This document shows positions 39,246-50,758 of a DNA stretch of 64,000 nt, piece by piece (the stretch's first letter is position 1; every line of letters starts with the position of its first letter). Both the position numbers and the translations under genes were made by a program. The stretch spans positions 1 through 64,000 of the forward strand of contig CACADE010000001.1 of assembly GCA_902531175.1 (NCBI GenBank), read 5' to 3'. The notes under the pieces are model-generated. The model made no database searches. It saw only the letters and a program-made list of their open reading frames with translations, and was not told where the DNA came from. The stretch comes from an uncultured Pelagibacteraceae bacterium. Its GTDB lineage: Bacteria; Pseudomonadota; Alphaproteobacteria; Pelagibacterales; Pelagibacteraceae.

Positions 39246-40658
39246 ATGTCAAATTTCTTCAAAGATACAGATATAGATACATCACAAGCTGAAGCAATTG
39301 TTACCGAAACCTTAAAAAATTGTGACGACGGTGAATTATATTTAGAAAATCATAAATCAGAGTCTATTGTTTTAGATGATAATAAAATAAAGAGCTCAAC
39401 TTATAACTCTGATCAAGGATATGGTTTCAGAGCTGTAACAGGAGAAGTTGTTGCCTACACTCATTCTAATGATATTTCAAAGGAATCATTAAGAAAATCA
39501 AGCGAGAATTTAAAAGATACGTTAAAGTCAAAAAAAGGAACCTATAATCATGAAATTCCTAAAACTAATAGCAAATATTACGAAAACATTAATCCTATTG
39601 AAAGCAAGACCTTCGACTCAAAGATAGATTTGCTGAACAGTGTTAATAACTATTTAAGATCAAAAGGCTCAATTGTAAATCAAGTAACTGCAAATTTTTT
39701 AGGTGAACATAAATCAATAGAAATTATTAGGTCTGATAATCAAGTTTTGAAAGATGATAGACCATTAGTCAGATTTAACGTTTCCGTAGTATTAGAGAAA
39801 AATGGAAAAAAAGAAACAGGTGTTTATGGAGTTGGAGGAAGACAAAGTTATGATGATTATCTAAAAGATGGAAGCTGGAAAGATGTTTGTGATGAAGCTT
39901 TTAGAATCGCAAATGTGAATTTAGAAAGCAAACCAGCTCCAGCAGGAGAAATGAAAGTTGTTTTAGGTCCTGGATGGCCGGCAATTTTAATTCACGAAGC
40001 GATCGGACATGGTCTTGAGGGAGATTTTAATAGAAAAAAAACTTCAGCTTTTTATAATTTAATGGGGCAGCAAGTAGCTAGCGAAGGAGTTACGATTGTA
40101 GATGACGGCACCTTACATCAAAGAAGAGGAAGTTTAACGATAGATGATGAAGGAACTCCTACTGAAAATACAGTTTTAATTGAAAATGGAATTTTAAAAA
40201 ACTATATGCAAGACCGTTTAAATGCTCGTTTGATGGGAACTAAGTCAACAGGTAGCGGAAGAAGAGAAAGTTATAAACATGTGGTTTTACCAAGAATGAG
40301 AAATACAATGATGTTGTCAGGTAAATATTCACAAGATGAAATGATAAATTCAGTTGATAAAGGTATTTTCGCTGTAAGTTTTGGGGGAGGACAAGTAGAC
40401 ATAACTTCAGGAAAATTTGTATTTAACTGCACAGAAGCATACGAAATCAATAATGGTAAAATTGGATCACCAATCAAAGGTGCTACATTAATTGGAGATG
40501 GACCGTCAATTCTAAAAGAAGTTTCATTAGTCGGTAATGATATGAAATTAGATCCAGGTATAGGGACATGCGGGAAAGCTGGACAAGGTGTTCCAGTAGG
40601 AGTAGCTCAGCCATCAATTCTTATAAATAAGATGACCGTTGGTGGAACAAAACTTTAA
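39246..40658 (+). CDS. tldD: Metalloprotease TldD
   Basis: 470 aa; HEAIGHGLEGDFNRKKTSAF zinc motif, ENGILKNYMQDRLNAR. Confidence 0.95.
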   Translation: MSNFFKDTDIDTSQAEAIVTETLKNCDDGELYLENHKSESIVLDDNKIKSSTYNSDQGYGFRAVTGEVVAYTHSNDISKESLRKSSENLKDTLKSKKGTYNHEIPKTNSKYYENINPIESKTFDSKIDLLNSVNNYLRSKGSIVNQVTANFLGEHKSIEIIRSDNQVLKDDRPLVRFNVSVVLEKNGKKETGVYGVGGRQSYDDYLKDGSWKDVCDEAFRIANVNLESKPAPAGEMKVVLGPGWPAILIHEAIGHGLEGDFNRKKTSAFYNLMGQQVASEGVTIVDDGTLHQRRGSLTIDDEGTPTENTVLIENGILKNYMQDRLNARLMGTKSTGSGRRESYKHVVLPRMRNTMMLSGKYSQDEMINSVDKGIFAVSFGGGQVDITSGKFVFNCTEAYEINNGKIGSPIKGATLIGDGPSILKEVSLVGNDMKLDPGIGTCGKAGQGVPVGVAQPSILINKMTVGGTKL

Positions 40659-40663
40659 TATAA

Positions 40664-41980
40664 ATGATAAGGGATCAGGAATTTTTAAAAGATATAGCGT
40701 CTTATTGTATCGAAAACTCTAAAAAACTAGGAGCCACAGATGTTGGTGTAAAAGTAATTCACTCTGTCTCAGAAAATGTTAGTTTTAGAAACAAAAAATT
40801 AGATGAGTCAAATAGAGCAGATAGTTTTGCTGTTAATTTAACTACTTATATAGAGAAAAAAAAATCAAGCATTAATTCATCAGATTTATCTAAATCAAAC
40901 TTAGAAAAATTAATAGAACGTTGTATTGACGCTACAAAAATCACTCCATCAGATGAAAATAATTCGTTACCAGATAAAGATTTAATGTCTAAAGAGATAA
41001 GAGACCTTAATCTCTATGATGAAACACATTATCCAAATGATAAAAAGATTGAATTTTTAAAAAAAGTTGAAGAGATAGCATCAACTGACGAAAAAATAGT
41101 TAATACTGAAGCTGGTTTTACTGAAAATAAAAATAATTTTATACTCGCAAACAGTAATGGTTTTTTAAGTGGATACAAAACCTCAAATTTTTCATCTTCA
41201 TGTGTAGCTGTATCAAAAATTAATGGTGCAATGGAAAGAGATTATGAGTTTGGTAGCACAAGATTCTTGCAAGATATGATGAAACCAGAAGAAATTGGAA
41301 AAATAGCTGCTGATAAAGCAATAAAAAAGTTAGGCCCAAAAAAAATCAAGAGTGAAAAAATTGGGGTTATATTCGATAAAAGAATTTCCAAAGGAATATT
41401 AAGCACACTAGCAAGTGCAATAAGTGCAAGTGCTATTGCAAGAGGAACTTCTTTTTTAAAAGATCAAATCAATTCTGAAGTTTTTCCAAATTCAATTGAT
41501 ATTATCGATGATCCAAAAATTGAAAAAGGATTAGGCTCCCAAAATTTTGATAGCGAAGGCGTCGAAACCAATTCTTTGAAACTAGTTGAGAATGGTATTT
41601 TAAAAAATTATTTAATTGATACTTATTACGGTAAAAAGCTAAATTTAAAATCTAATGGAAGATCTGGAGGAACAACAAATTTATACTTTGAAAATGGTGA
41701 TTTAAGTTTCAAGGATTTACTAAATTTAGAAAAAAAGTTTCTATACATAACAGAGACTATAGGCCATGGAGGCAATATCATTACTGGAGATTACTCAGTT
41801 GGAGCTTCTGGATTTATGGTTGAGGACGGAGAATTAACTTACCCAGTAAGTGAAATAACTATAGCTGGAAATTTTAAGGAAATGTTTAAAAATATTACTT
41901 TAGCAAATGATTTAGAGATGAAGTACTCAACAAATTCTCCTACTTTGTTGATTAATCAAATGACAGTGGCGGGAAAATAA
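40664..41980 (+). CDS. pmbA: TldD/PmbA (TldE) family protein
   Basis: 438 aa; LKLVENGILKNYLIDTYYGKKL, ITGDYSVGASGFMVEDGE; follows tldD directly. Confidence 0.93.
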   Translation: MIRDQEFLKDIASYCIENSKKLGATDVGVKVIHSVSENVSFRNKKLDESNRADSFAVNLTTYIEKKKSSINSSDLSKSNLEKLIERCIDATKITPSDENNSLPDKDLMSKEIRDLNLYDETHYPNDKKIEFLKKVEEIASTDEKIVNTEAGFTENKNNFILANSNGFLSGYKTSNFSSSCVAVSKINGAMERDYEFGSTRFLQDMMKPEEIGKIAADKAIKKLGPKKIKSEKIGVIFDKRISKGILSTLASAISASAIARGTSFLKDQINSEVFPNSIDIIDDPKIEKGLGSQNFDSEGVETNSLKLVENGILKNYLIDTYYGKKLNLKSNGRSGGTTNLYFENGDLSFKDLLNLEKKFLYITETIGHGGNIITGDYSVGASGFMVEDGELTYPVSEITIAGNFKEMFKNITLANDLEMKYSTNSPTLLINQMTVAGK

Positions 41981-42658
41981 TTATTCAATTTTTTTAAGTC
42001 TATATTCCCATAGACCCATTCTCTTATAAGCTACTTTTATAATTAAAGCTTTTTTCTTATCATACCATATTTCAAAATTTAATTTTTTATTATCAGGTAG
42101 ATTTGGGTCAGTAGAAAATAGTCTAAAATGATCAACATTATATTCTTTATTATAAAGTTTTATTTTTTTTTTTCCCAAAAATTCTATGTTTTGTTTTTTT
42201 ACACTTCCAGATAATGGACTTATTTGTGTCTCGGTTTGCAAAATTCTATGATTCCACCAATGACCAATTATATTTTCTTTATCCGCCTCACCCTTATATG
42301 AAGATCCATCAATTACAAACTTCTCTTTTTTTTCGTCATAAATTAAATTTACATATTTTCTCTTATCGTTTTGAAATGTTTCTGAGTTAAATGAAATTAA
42401 CTGATCTCCAATATATTCTTCAGTTCCTCTACCTTTTATTGAGAATACTGTAACACCCAATAATTTCACTTCAAAATTAGTTGAATTTTTTACAATAAAT
42501 TTATCTTCTTCTTTTTTAAATGTAAAAATGCTTTCTCCTATTTTTTCATCATCTTTAAAAATTTCCATTTCTATATTTGAATAATTTTTATAGTGATCAG
42601 TATGTGCTTGCAAAAAAAGAGAAGATAAAACCAACAAAATTACCAAGAATTTTCTCAT
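41981..42658 (-). CDS. Exported protein of unknown function (DUF6134-like)
   Basis: 225 aa; signal peptide; IGHWWNHRILQTETQISPLSGSV. Confidence 0.65.
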   Translation of the reverse strand: MRKFLVILLVLSSLFLQAHTDHYKNYSNIEMEIFKDDEKIGESIFTFKKEEDKFIVKNSTNFEVKLLGVTVFSIKGRGTEEYIGDQLISFNSETFQNDKRKYVNLIYDEKKEKFVIDGSSYKGEADKENIIGHWWNHRILQTETQISPLSGSVKKQNIEFLGKKKIKLYNKEYNVDHFRLFSTDPNLPDNKKLNFEIWYDKKKALIIKVAYKRMGLWEYRLKKIE

Positions 42659-42737
42659 TATTTCATATTATTTTAATTAACTTGTTAGAACTTTATATAG
42701 AATTTCTATGTTTAAAAGATAAATAGTCTAAATAATT

Positions 42738-43385
42738 ATGTTTTTAATTATTAAAAATATTCCCTCAAAATCCTGGAGTTCAGAAAAACCTTTAAATTTA
42801 AAACCTAAATTTACAACTTTTATACTCTTATGTGTTGGATTAACTTTATTTGGTTTGGGGGAGGGTCTTTTATTAGTTTCTACTACTGGTAATTCTCCAT
42901 GGTCTGTTCTTGCAGAAGGGTTATCAAATATATTAAATATCTCGATCGGCTTATCTACATTCATAATAAGCATTGTTGTTTTAGGTTTTTGGTTTCCACT
43001 AAAGCAAAAACCAGGAATTGGTACAATTTTAAATATTTTAATTATAGCAGCGATAATTGATTTGACGCTTTTTCTTTTTGATCCACCTTTGACTACTTTT
43101 TCAAAATATATTCTTGCAGTATTTTCTGTATTGCTTGTCGGTCTAGGAAGTGGAATATACTTAATTGCAAATTTAGGTCCTGGTCCTAGAGATGGATTGA
43201 TGACAGGTCTAACAAGAAAAACTCAACTTCCTATTGCTTTAATTCGAGCTACTTTAGAAATTTCAGCTGTTATATCTGGTTGGTATTTAGGAGGAACTGT
43301 TGGTTTGGGCACTATAATATTTGCATTTGGGATAGGTCCCGCTGTAGCTTTAGGAATTTATATTGTGGATAAAGTTACGAAGTAA
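42738..43385 (+). CDS. YczE/YyaS/YitT-like integral membrane protein
   Basis: 215 aa; GLGEGLLLVSTTGNSPWSVLAEGLS, GIYLIANLGPGPRDGLMTGL. Confidence 0.75.
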   Translation: MFLIIKNIPSKSWSSEKPLNLKPKFTTFILLCVGLTLFGLGEGLLLVSTTGNSPWSVLAEGLSNILNISIGLSTFIISIVVLGFWFPLKQKPGIGTILNILIIAAIIDLTLFLFDPPLTTFSKYILAVFSVLLVGLGSGIYLIANLGPGPRDGLMTGLTRKTQLPIALIRATLEISAVISGWYLGGTVGLGTIIFAFGIGPAVALGIYIVDKVTK

Positions 43386-43445
43386 ATGTTTTTGGTGGAC
43401 AATTAGTCGATTGTTAATATTGAATAAAAATTGTAAATATAAATT

Positions 43446-43901
43446 ATGTCTATAAAAAATTGGATGAAAGAATCGGCAAATATACTTTTTGACGATAGTA
43501 AAAACGATTTAAGAGCACTTCCCAAAACTGTGAGATTACAAATATTATTAGTTTTGAGTTTTATATGGACTACAGTATTTAGTTTATACGTATTTTCGTA
43601 TGCTACTTTTGCATTTGGTTGGGCTGGGACCTATGTTGCGCATATAGGTTTAATATTTGCTGTCTATTATACTTTTAAACAATTTCATAGAGCTGAAGCA
43701 AAAGCTGTTAGTGTTTTTAAGACAAAAAATTTTGATCCATTTAAAATCATGACAATTGTTTTTGTAATAGTTTTTATTTTTGTTTTCTCTAAAGGTATTG
43801 AAGTATTGACAAGAACGAACTCTTACTCAATTCCATATGACGGGCCTAGTAAATCAGCATTTGAAAAGTGGCTGCCTTTTACTAAAAATAAATCTGAATA
43901 A
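43446..43901 (+). CDS. Conserved-looking membrane protein of unknown function
   Basis: 151 aa; 3-4 TM. Confidence 0.6.
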   Translation: MSIKNWMKESANILFDDSKNDLRALPKTVRLQILLVLSFIWTTVFSLYVFSYATFAFGWAGTYVAHIGLIFAVYYTFKQFHRAEAKAVSVFKTKNFDPFKIMTIVFVIVFIFVFSKGIEVLTRTNSYSIPYDGPSKSAFEKWLPFTKNKSE

Positions 43902-43908
43902 TAATTTT

Positions 43909-45735
43909 TTAAGAAGCTTCTGATAATTTAGAAAGCTTTTTTCTCTCGTGAGGATCAAGCACAGCCTTCCTTAATCTGCATGAATTTGGAGTAATTTCTA
44001 GTGCTTCATCAGAATTTAACATGCTCAATTGTTCAGCTATAGACATCTTTCTTACGGGAGTTAAAACAACATTTTCATCTGTTCCTTGTGTCCTCATATT
44101 TGTAAGTTTTTTACCTTTCATGACATTTATAATCATATCACCAGGTTTAGGTGATAACCCTACAATCATACCCGAATAAACTGGATCGTTATGAGTAACA
44201 AACATTTCTCCTCTTGCCTGTAGATTATAAATTGCAAATGCTACTGCTTTTCCTTGTTCCATAGAGATTAATGCACCATTTCTTCTGCCTTCCATATCTC
44301 CCTCAAATTTTCCATAAGAATGGAATATTCTGTTTATTACTCCTGTCCCTTTCGTTAGAGTAAGAAATCTACTAGTGTATCCCATTAAACCTCTAGTTGG
44401 TGCATGAAATATTAATCGTTTTTTATTTTTTCCAGTATCTTTAAGGTCTATTAATTTCCCTTTTCTTTTATTCATGGAGTCTATGACTTTAGATGAGAAC
44501 TCTTCGTCAAGATCCATAGTAATTTCTTCAATAGGTTCTAATTTTTCACCATTTTCATTTTTTTGAAATAAAACTCTAGGAGGGCTTACTGTCATTTCAA
44601 ATCCTTCACGTCTCATTTGTGTTAATAATATTTCTAACATCAATTCACCTCTTCCACTTATTTCAAATGAATCTTTGTTTTCATTTTCTGAAAATGAAAT
44701 CCCGACATTATTTTGAGCCTCTTGAACTAATCTCTCTCTAATTTGAGTACTTGTAAGTTTTTTTCCTTCAGTTCCAGCTAATGGAGAACTATTTACTGTA
44801 ATCTTAATAGACATCGTTGGAGGATCAATCGGGGTTGCTTGAATTGGTGTATCTACCTCAGTATCACATATGGTATCAGCAACATTTGCTTTTTCTAATC
44901 CTGCTATAACTACAATATCTCCGGCTTCTCCAGTTTCTATTGGTACTTTCTTAGTTCCTTCGTATCTAAATATTTTAGTCAACCTTCCCTCATCAACTTT
45001 TTCTCCATCAAGATTAATTGCCTTGATTTGTTGATTTGCTTTTGCGGTACCTTGAGAAATTCTACCAACTAAACTTCTACCCAAAAAACTGTCCGCATAT
45101 AAAAGAGTTGAGAGCATTGCAAAAGGCTTGGACTTATCAAATTCTACTGGCTTAACATGGTCTATAACTAAATCTAATAATGGATTTAGATTCTCTCTTG
45201 GACCGTCTATTTCGTTTGATGCCCAACCAGATCTTCCACTTGCATAAATAACTGGAAAATCTAATTGTTCTTCATTGGCATCTAGGCTAACAAATAAGTC
45301 AAAAGTCTCATTTAAAACTTCATCAGCTCTTTGGTCAGCCTTATCTAATTTGTTAATAACTACTATTGGTTTAAGGCCTTGTTTAAGTGCTTTAGCTAAT
45401 ACAAATTTAGTTTGAGGCATAACCCCTTCGGCTGAATCTATTAACAATAATGCACCATCAGCCATACTAAGAACTCTTTCAACTTCTGCAGCAAAATCTC
45501 TGTGGCCAGGTGTATCAATAATATTTATTCTAGAATCTTTCCAATTTATTGAAGCTGGTTTGGCAAGAATTGTAATTCCTCTTTCCTTTTCAAGTTCTCC
45601 TGAATCCATTAATCTCTCGTCAACAATTTCATTATCTCTAAATGAACCACTTTGCTTCATTAAATTATCAATTAGAGTAGTTTTGCCATGATCAACATGG
45701 GCAATGATTGTGATGTTTCTGATATTAATACTCAT
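43909..45735 (-). CDS. typA: GTP-binding protein TypA/BipA
   Basis: 608 aa; NITIIAHVDHGKTTLIDNLMKQSG, DTPGHRDFAAEVERVL, NKLDKADQRADEV. Confidence 0.97.
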   Translation of the reverse strand: MSINIRNITIIAHVDHGKTTLIDNLMKQSGSFRDNEIVDERLMDSGELEKERGITILAKPASINWKDSRINIIDTPGHRDFAAEVERVLSMADGALLLIDSAEGVMPQTKFVLAKALKQGLKPIVVINKLDKADQRADEVLNETFDLFVSLDANEEQLDFPVIYASGRSGWASNEIDGPRENLNPLLDLVIDHVKPVEFDKSKPFAMLSTLLYADSFLGRSLVGRISQGTAKANQQIKAINLDGEKVDEGRLTKIFRYEGTKKVPIETGEAGDIVVIAGLEKANVADTICDTEVDTPIQATPIDPPTMSIKITVNSSPLAGTEGKKLTSTQIRERLVQEAQNNVGISFSENENKDSFEISGRGELMLEILLTQMRREGFEMTVSPPRVLFQKNENGEKLEPIEEITMDLDEEFSSKVIDSMNKRKGKLIDLKDTGKNKKRLIFHAPTRGLMGYTSRFLTLTKGTGVINRIFHSYGKFEGDMEGRRNGALISMEQGKAVAFAIYNLQARGEMFVTHNDPVYSGMIVGLSPKPGDMIINVMKGKKLTNMRTQGTDENVVLTPVRKMSIAEQLSMLNSDEALEITPNSCRLRKAVLDPHERKKLSKLSEAS

Positions 45736-45942
45736 AAATTCTGGCTCTTATACATATTTAAAAGAATATTAAAACTCAAAAAAACTCATAACTGGCTTAA
45801 ATAATTTTCAAAATTTAAGTTTAATTTGCCTTTTTTTGCATATCTTTTTTAAGTTTTCTTTACTCTTTCAAGCTAAATTTAGGTTTTTTTAACACTAGAA
45901 TCTTCAAATGACTTTCCACTGTATCTTTTCGATATTCAAATA

Positions 45943-46824
45943 TTAATTGTATTTAATAAAAAAGATTTTTGCTAATTTTTCTTTAATTTTTCGTCTCATA
46001 ATTTTCCAAAACGAAGATGGTTCACTATGTTCAGTAATATTTGCGTTAATTAATCTTGGATTTATAAAAAGTTTTGCTCCAGATTTTCTAAGTTTTTGAT
46101 TAAAAGGAACATGTTCACAAATTTCTTCACCGTCTTCATATAACCCAACGTACTCACTCTTGTCAAAACACTCTTTTTTATAAACTGCTAATCCAGCAAA
46201 AGAAGACTCAACCTCTATCCAATCACTATAAGTAGGTATAGTTTTTAGTTTAGAATATAAAATATCATGTAAGTGTTTTTTGTGCTTTGGATTTTTTTTT
46301 TTTAAACTTTTGTATAAAATTTTATAATCATATGGCATCCATGTTTTATGTCTTAGAGCAAACATATCATAATAAACTCCTAGTTGATTTGCACTACACA
46401 TATCCCAATCATTTCTCTCCCAACAACTTTCAAAGGAAGTTATATTTAAACAATCATTTATATTATCTAAGTCGGACACAACAACATAATTAACGTTTTT
46501 ATATTTATTATTATCCCTGATTTCTTTTACATAAACATTTCTACAAAATGCCAAACGTTGAGTTCTTAAAGGATATTTTTTTATTAAAGATCCGAGACAA
46601 ACATAATGAAAATTTTCATTTTTGATAGATAATTCTTTTAAAACATTTTTCGTATCATCATTACTATCAGACTCAATAAATAAAAATTGAATTTTTTTTA
46701 CCTCACCTATAGATGACTTTAATTTATCAAAACTTTGTTTTAATGACATTTCACAATTTCTTGTAGTACCTACAATTAGAAAATTGCTAGATTTTTTTAT
46801 ATTAATATATTTGTTTCTTTCCAT
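45943..46824 (-). CDS. Putative glycosyltransferase, GT69/CAP59-like or GT-A fold
   Basis: 293 aa; IVGTTRNCEMSLKQSFDKL, FIESDSNDDTKNVLKEL, VVVSDLDNIND (DxD-like). Confidence 0.6.
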   Translation of the reverse strand: MERNKYINIKKSSNFLIVGTTRNCEMSLKQSFDKLKSSIGEVKKIQFLFIESDSNDDTKNVLKELSIKNENFHYVCLGSLIKKYPLRTQRLAFCRNVYVKEIRDNNKYKNVNYVVVSDLDNINDCLNITSFESCWERNDWDMCSANQLGVYYDMFALRHKTWMPYDYKILYKSLKKKNPKHKKHLHDILYSKLKTIPTYSDWIEVESSFAGLAVYKKECFDKSEYVGLYEDGEEICEHVPFNQKLRKSGAKLFINPRLINANITEHSEPSSFWKIMRRKIKEKLAKIFFIKYN

Positions 46825-46873
46825 ATTACTTAGATATAAAATATCTCTAAAAAAATTTTAATTATATATAAAA

Positions 46874-46901
46874 AAAAAGGGCAGTAAAAACTGCCCTTTT
46901 T
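46874..46901. terminator. Intrinsic terminator downstream of groEL
   Basis: AAAAAGGGCAG-TAAAAA-CTGCCCTTTTT. Confidence 0.88.
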
Positions 46902-46925
46902 GAATTTTGATTTGGGTTGGAACGA

Positions 46926-48593
<1,668 letters not shown>

Positions 48594-48600
48594 TTATTAT

Positions 48601-48894
48601 TTATTTACCTGTTGCAATACCCATAATGTCAGACTCTTTCATTATGCTGTACTCTTTACCATCAATTTTAACTTCTGTTCCTGACCACTTACCAAATAAA
48701 ACTTTATCTCCTACTTTGACGTCCATAGGTATTAGTTTTCCATCTTCAGTTTTTGCACCTCCGCCGACAGCAACAACTTTACCTTCTTGAGGTTTTTCTT
48801 GAGCTGTATCTGGAATAATTATGCCACCAGCAGTTTTTTCGCTGCTATCTAAAACTTCTATTAAAACACGGTCATGTAACGGTTTAAACTTCAT
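48601..48894 (-). CDS. groES: Co-chaperonin GroES
   Basis: 97 aa; [35 protein letters not shown]. Confidence 0.99.
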   Translation of the reverse strand: MKFKPLHDRVLIEVLDSSEKTAGGIIIPDTAQEKPQEGKVVAVGGGAKTEDGKLIPMDVKVGDKVLFGKWSGTEVKIDGKEYSIMKESDIMGIATGK

Positions 48895-48920
48895 ACGAAT
48901 TCTCCTTTAAATTAGCAGTC

Positions 48921-48949
48921 ATATAGAGACATATTTAATAATTTTCAAG
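48921..48949 (-). promoter_or_regulatory. RpoH (sigma32)-like promoter for groESL
   Basis: Minus strand CTTGAAA (48949..48943), N14, CTCTATAT (48928..48921). Confidence 0.65.
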
Positions 48950-49016
48950 ATCTTGAATAAAAATTATGGTCTAAAAAACTCAAGAATTAAGCTTATTTTT
49001 AAGCTATACCTCAAGT

Positions 49017-49832
49017 ATGCCTCAAAACTTAGACAAAGATGGATTAAGATCTAAAATAAATAGTTACGAATTATTTTTTATCGACATATGGGGAGTGATC
49101 CACAATGGCTTACAAATTTTTGAGGACTCTATTGAAGTATTAGAAAATTTAAAAAAAAATAATAAAGAGTTTGTATTACTTACCAATGCGCCGAGACCAA
49201 ATTCTACAGTTATTGATTTTTTAAAAAAAATGGGGCTTAAAAAATTTTATGAAGATATATACACCTCAGGAGAAGCTTCATTAAAATATTTAATGGAAAA
49301 TTTTCTAAATGCAAAATTTTATCACATTGGACCACCTAGAGATTTTGACTTATTTAAAAGATTTGAACAAAATAAAGTTAGTAATATTAATCAAGCTGAT
49401 TATTTTATTTGCACAGGGTTATTTGAAGATCATGAGACTAAACTCGAATATTATAAAGATTTACTTGAGAAATTTTCAAATAAAAAATTTGTGTGTACCA
49501 ATCCAGACTTAATTGTTGATAGAGGAGATGTTAGAGAATTTTGTGCCGGATCAATCGCAAAAATATTTGAGGAAATTGGTGGTAAAGTAATTTACTTTGG
49601 AAAACCTTATCCTCCAGTTTATAATTTATCTGCTAACATAAATGGTAAAAATGTTTTATGTATCGGAGATAATATGAATACAGATATAAAAGGAGCCAAT
49701 ATTCAAAATTTTGACAATTTGTTAATAACGAGTGGTATACATAAAAAAGAATTAAGTAGTCTTAATATTGATAAATTAGAAAAAAAATATGGAGTCAGTG
49801 TGAATTACACTCAAACAAAATTAAGATGGTGA
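49017..49832 (+). CDS. HAD-superfamily hydrolase, TIGR01459/NagD-like
   Basis: 271 aa; YELFFIDIWGVIHNGLQIF, LLTNAPRP, CIGDNMNTDIKGA. Confidence 0.88.
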   Translation: MPQNLDKDGLRSKINSYELFFIDIWGVIHNGLQIFEDSIEVLENLKKNNKEFVLLTNAPRPNSTVIDFLKKMGLKKFYEDIYTSGEASLKYLMENFLNAKFYHIGPPRDFDLFKRFEQNKVSNINQADYFICTGLFEDHETKLEYYKDLLEKFSNKKFVCTNPDLIVDRGDVREFCAGSIAKIFEEIGGKVIYFGKPYPPVYNLSANINGKNVLCIGDNMNTDIKGANIQNFDNLLITSGIHKKELSSLNIDKLEKKYGVSVNYTQTKLRW

Positions 49833-50752
49833 ATAAAATTAAAATCTACAAAAATTTCAAGATTTTAAGAAAACATCAAAATGCCATGATATTGATTGGT
49901 AATTTTGATGGGTTACATTTAGGCCATCAAAGGTTATTCAAAGAAGCAAAAAAATATAAAAAAAAATATAAATCAAAAATTGGAGTAGTGACTTTTGATC
50001 CAATACCAAAAATGTATTTTAATAAAAGTATTACGAATTATCGACTTTCAAATCTTAATCAAAAAAGTAAATATTTTAGTGATTATAAAGTAGATTTTTT
50101 AATTAATAAAAAATTTGATAAAAAATTCTCTAAAATATCTTGTCATAACTTTATTAAAAATATTTTATGTAAAAAGTTAAAAGCAGATTACATCTTTGTT
50201 AGTAATAATTTTAGATTTGGTAATAGAAGAGAGGGAGACGTAAATCTATTAAAAAAATTTCAAAAAAAATATGATTATAAGTTAATTAACCCAAAACCGT
50301 TATATAAAAAAAATAAAATTATTTCTTCAACATTAATAAGAAAATTAATTGAAAATGGTAATTTAAAAATTGCAAATCAACTTTTATCTAGAAATTGGTC
50401 AGTAGAAGGTGTCGTTGAAAAAGGTAGAATGATGGGTAGAAAAATTGGCTTTCCGACATGCAACATAAATATAAAAAATTATGTAATACCAAAGATAGGA
50501 GTTTATGCAGTTGATGTTTATATTGAAAAAAACAGAAAACGGATCAAAGGAATAGCAAATATAGGTTATAGACCAACTTTTAATCAAAAAAAATTATTAT
50601 TAGAGGTAAATTTATTTAAATTTTCTGGAAATCTTTATAATAAAAATCTAACTATTAATTTTACAAAATTTATTAGAGGAGAAACTAAATTTAAAAATAT
50701 TGATGCTTTAAAAAAACAGATAAAGAAAGATATTAAAGTTGCTAAAAGATAA
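49826..50752 (+). CDS. ribF: Bifunctional riboflavin kinase/FAD synthetase
   Basis: 308 aa; IGNFDGLHLGHQRLF, STLIRKLIENGNLK, GRKIGFPTCNI. Confidence 0.94.
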   Translation: MVNKIKIYKNFKILRKHQNAMILIGNFDGLHLGHQRLFKEAKKYKKKYKSKIGVVTFDPIPKMYFNKSITNYRLSNLNQKSKYFSDYKVDFLINKKFDKKFSKISCHNFIKNILCKKLKADYIFVSNNFRFGNRREGDVNLLKKFQKKYDYKLINPKPLYKKNKIISSTLIRKLIENGNLKIANQLLSRNWSVEGVVEKGRMMGRKIGFPTCNINIKNYVIPKIGVYAVDVYIEKNRKRIKGIANIGYRPTFNQKKLLLEVNLFKFSGNLYNKNLTINFTKFIRGETKFKNIDALKKQIKKDIKVAKR

Positions 50753-50758
50753 AATTAC

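Noticed and set aside
45736-45942. Long intergenic region as a possible ncRNA; contains CTTGAAA on the minus strand near 45867
   Set aside because: No strong hairpin and no matching RpoH -10 element at the right distance; too AT-rich to judge by eye.
48990-49010. AGCTTA-TTTT-TAAGCT small inverted repeat before the HAD gene
   Set aside because: Short AT-rich stem of a kind expected by chance at this composition.
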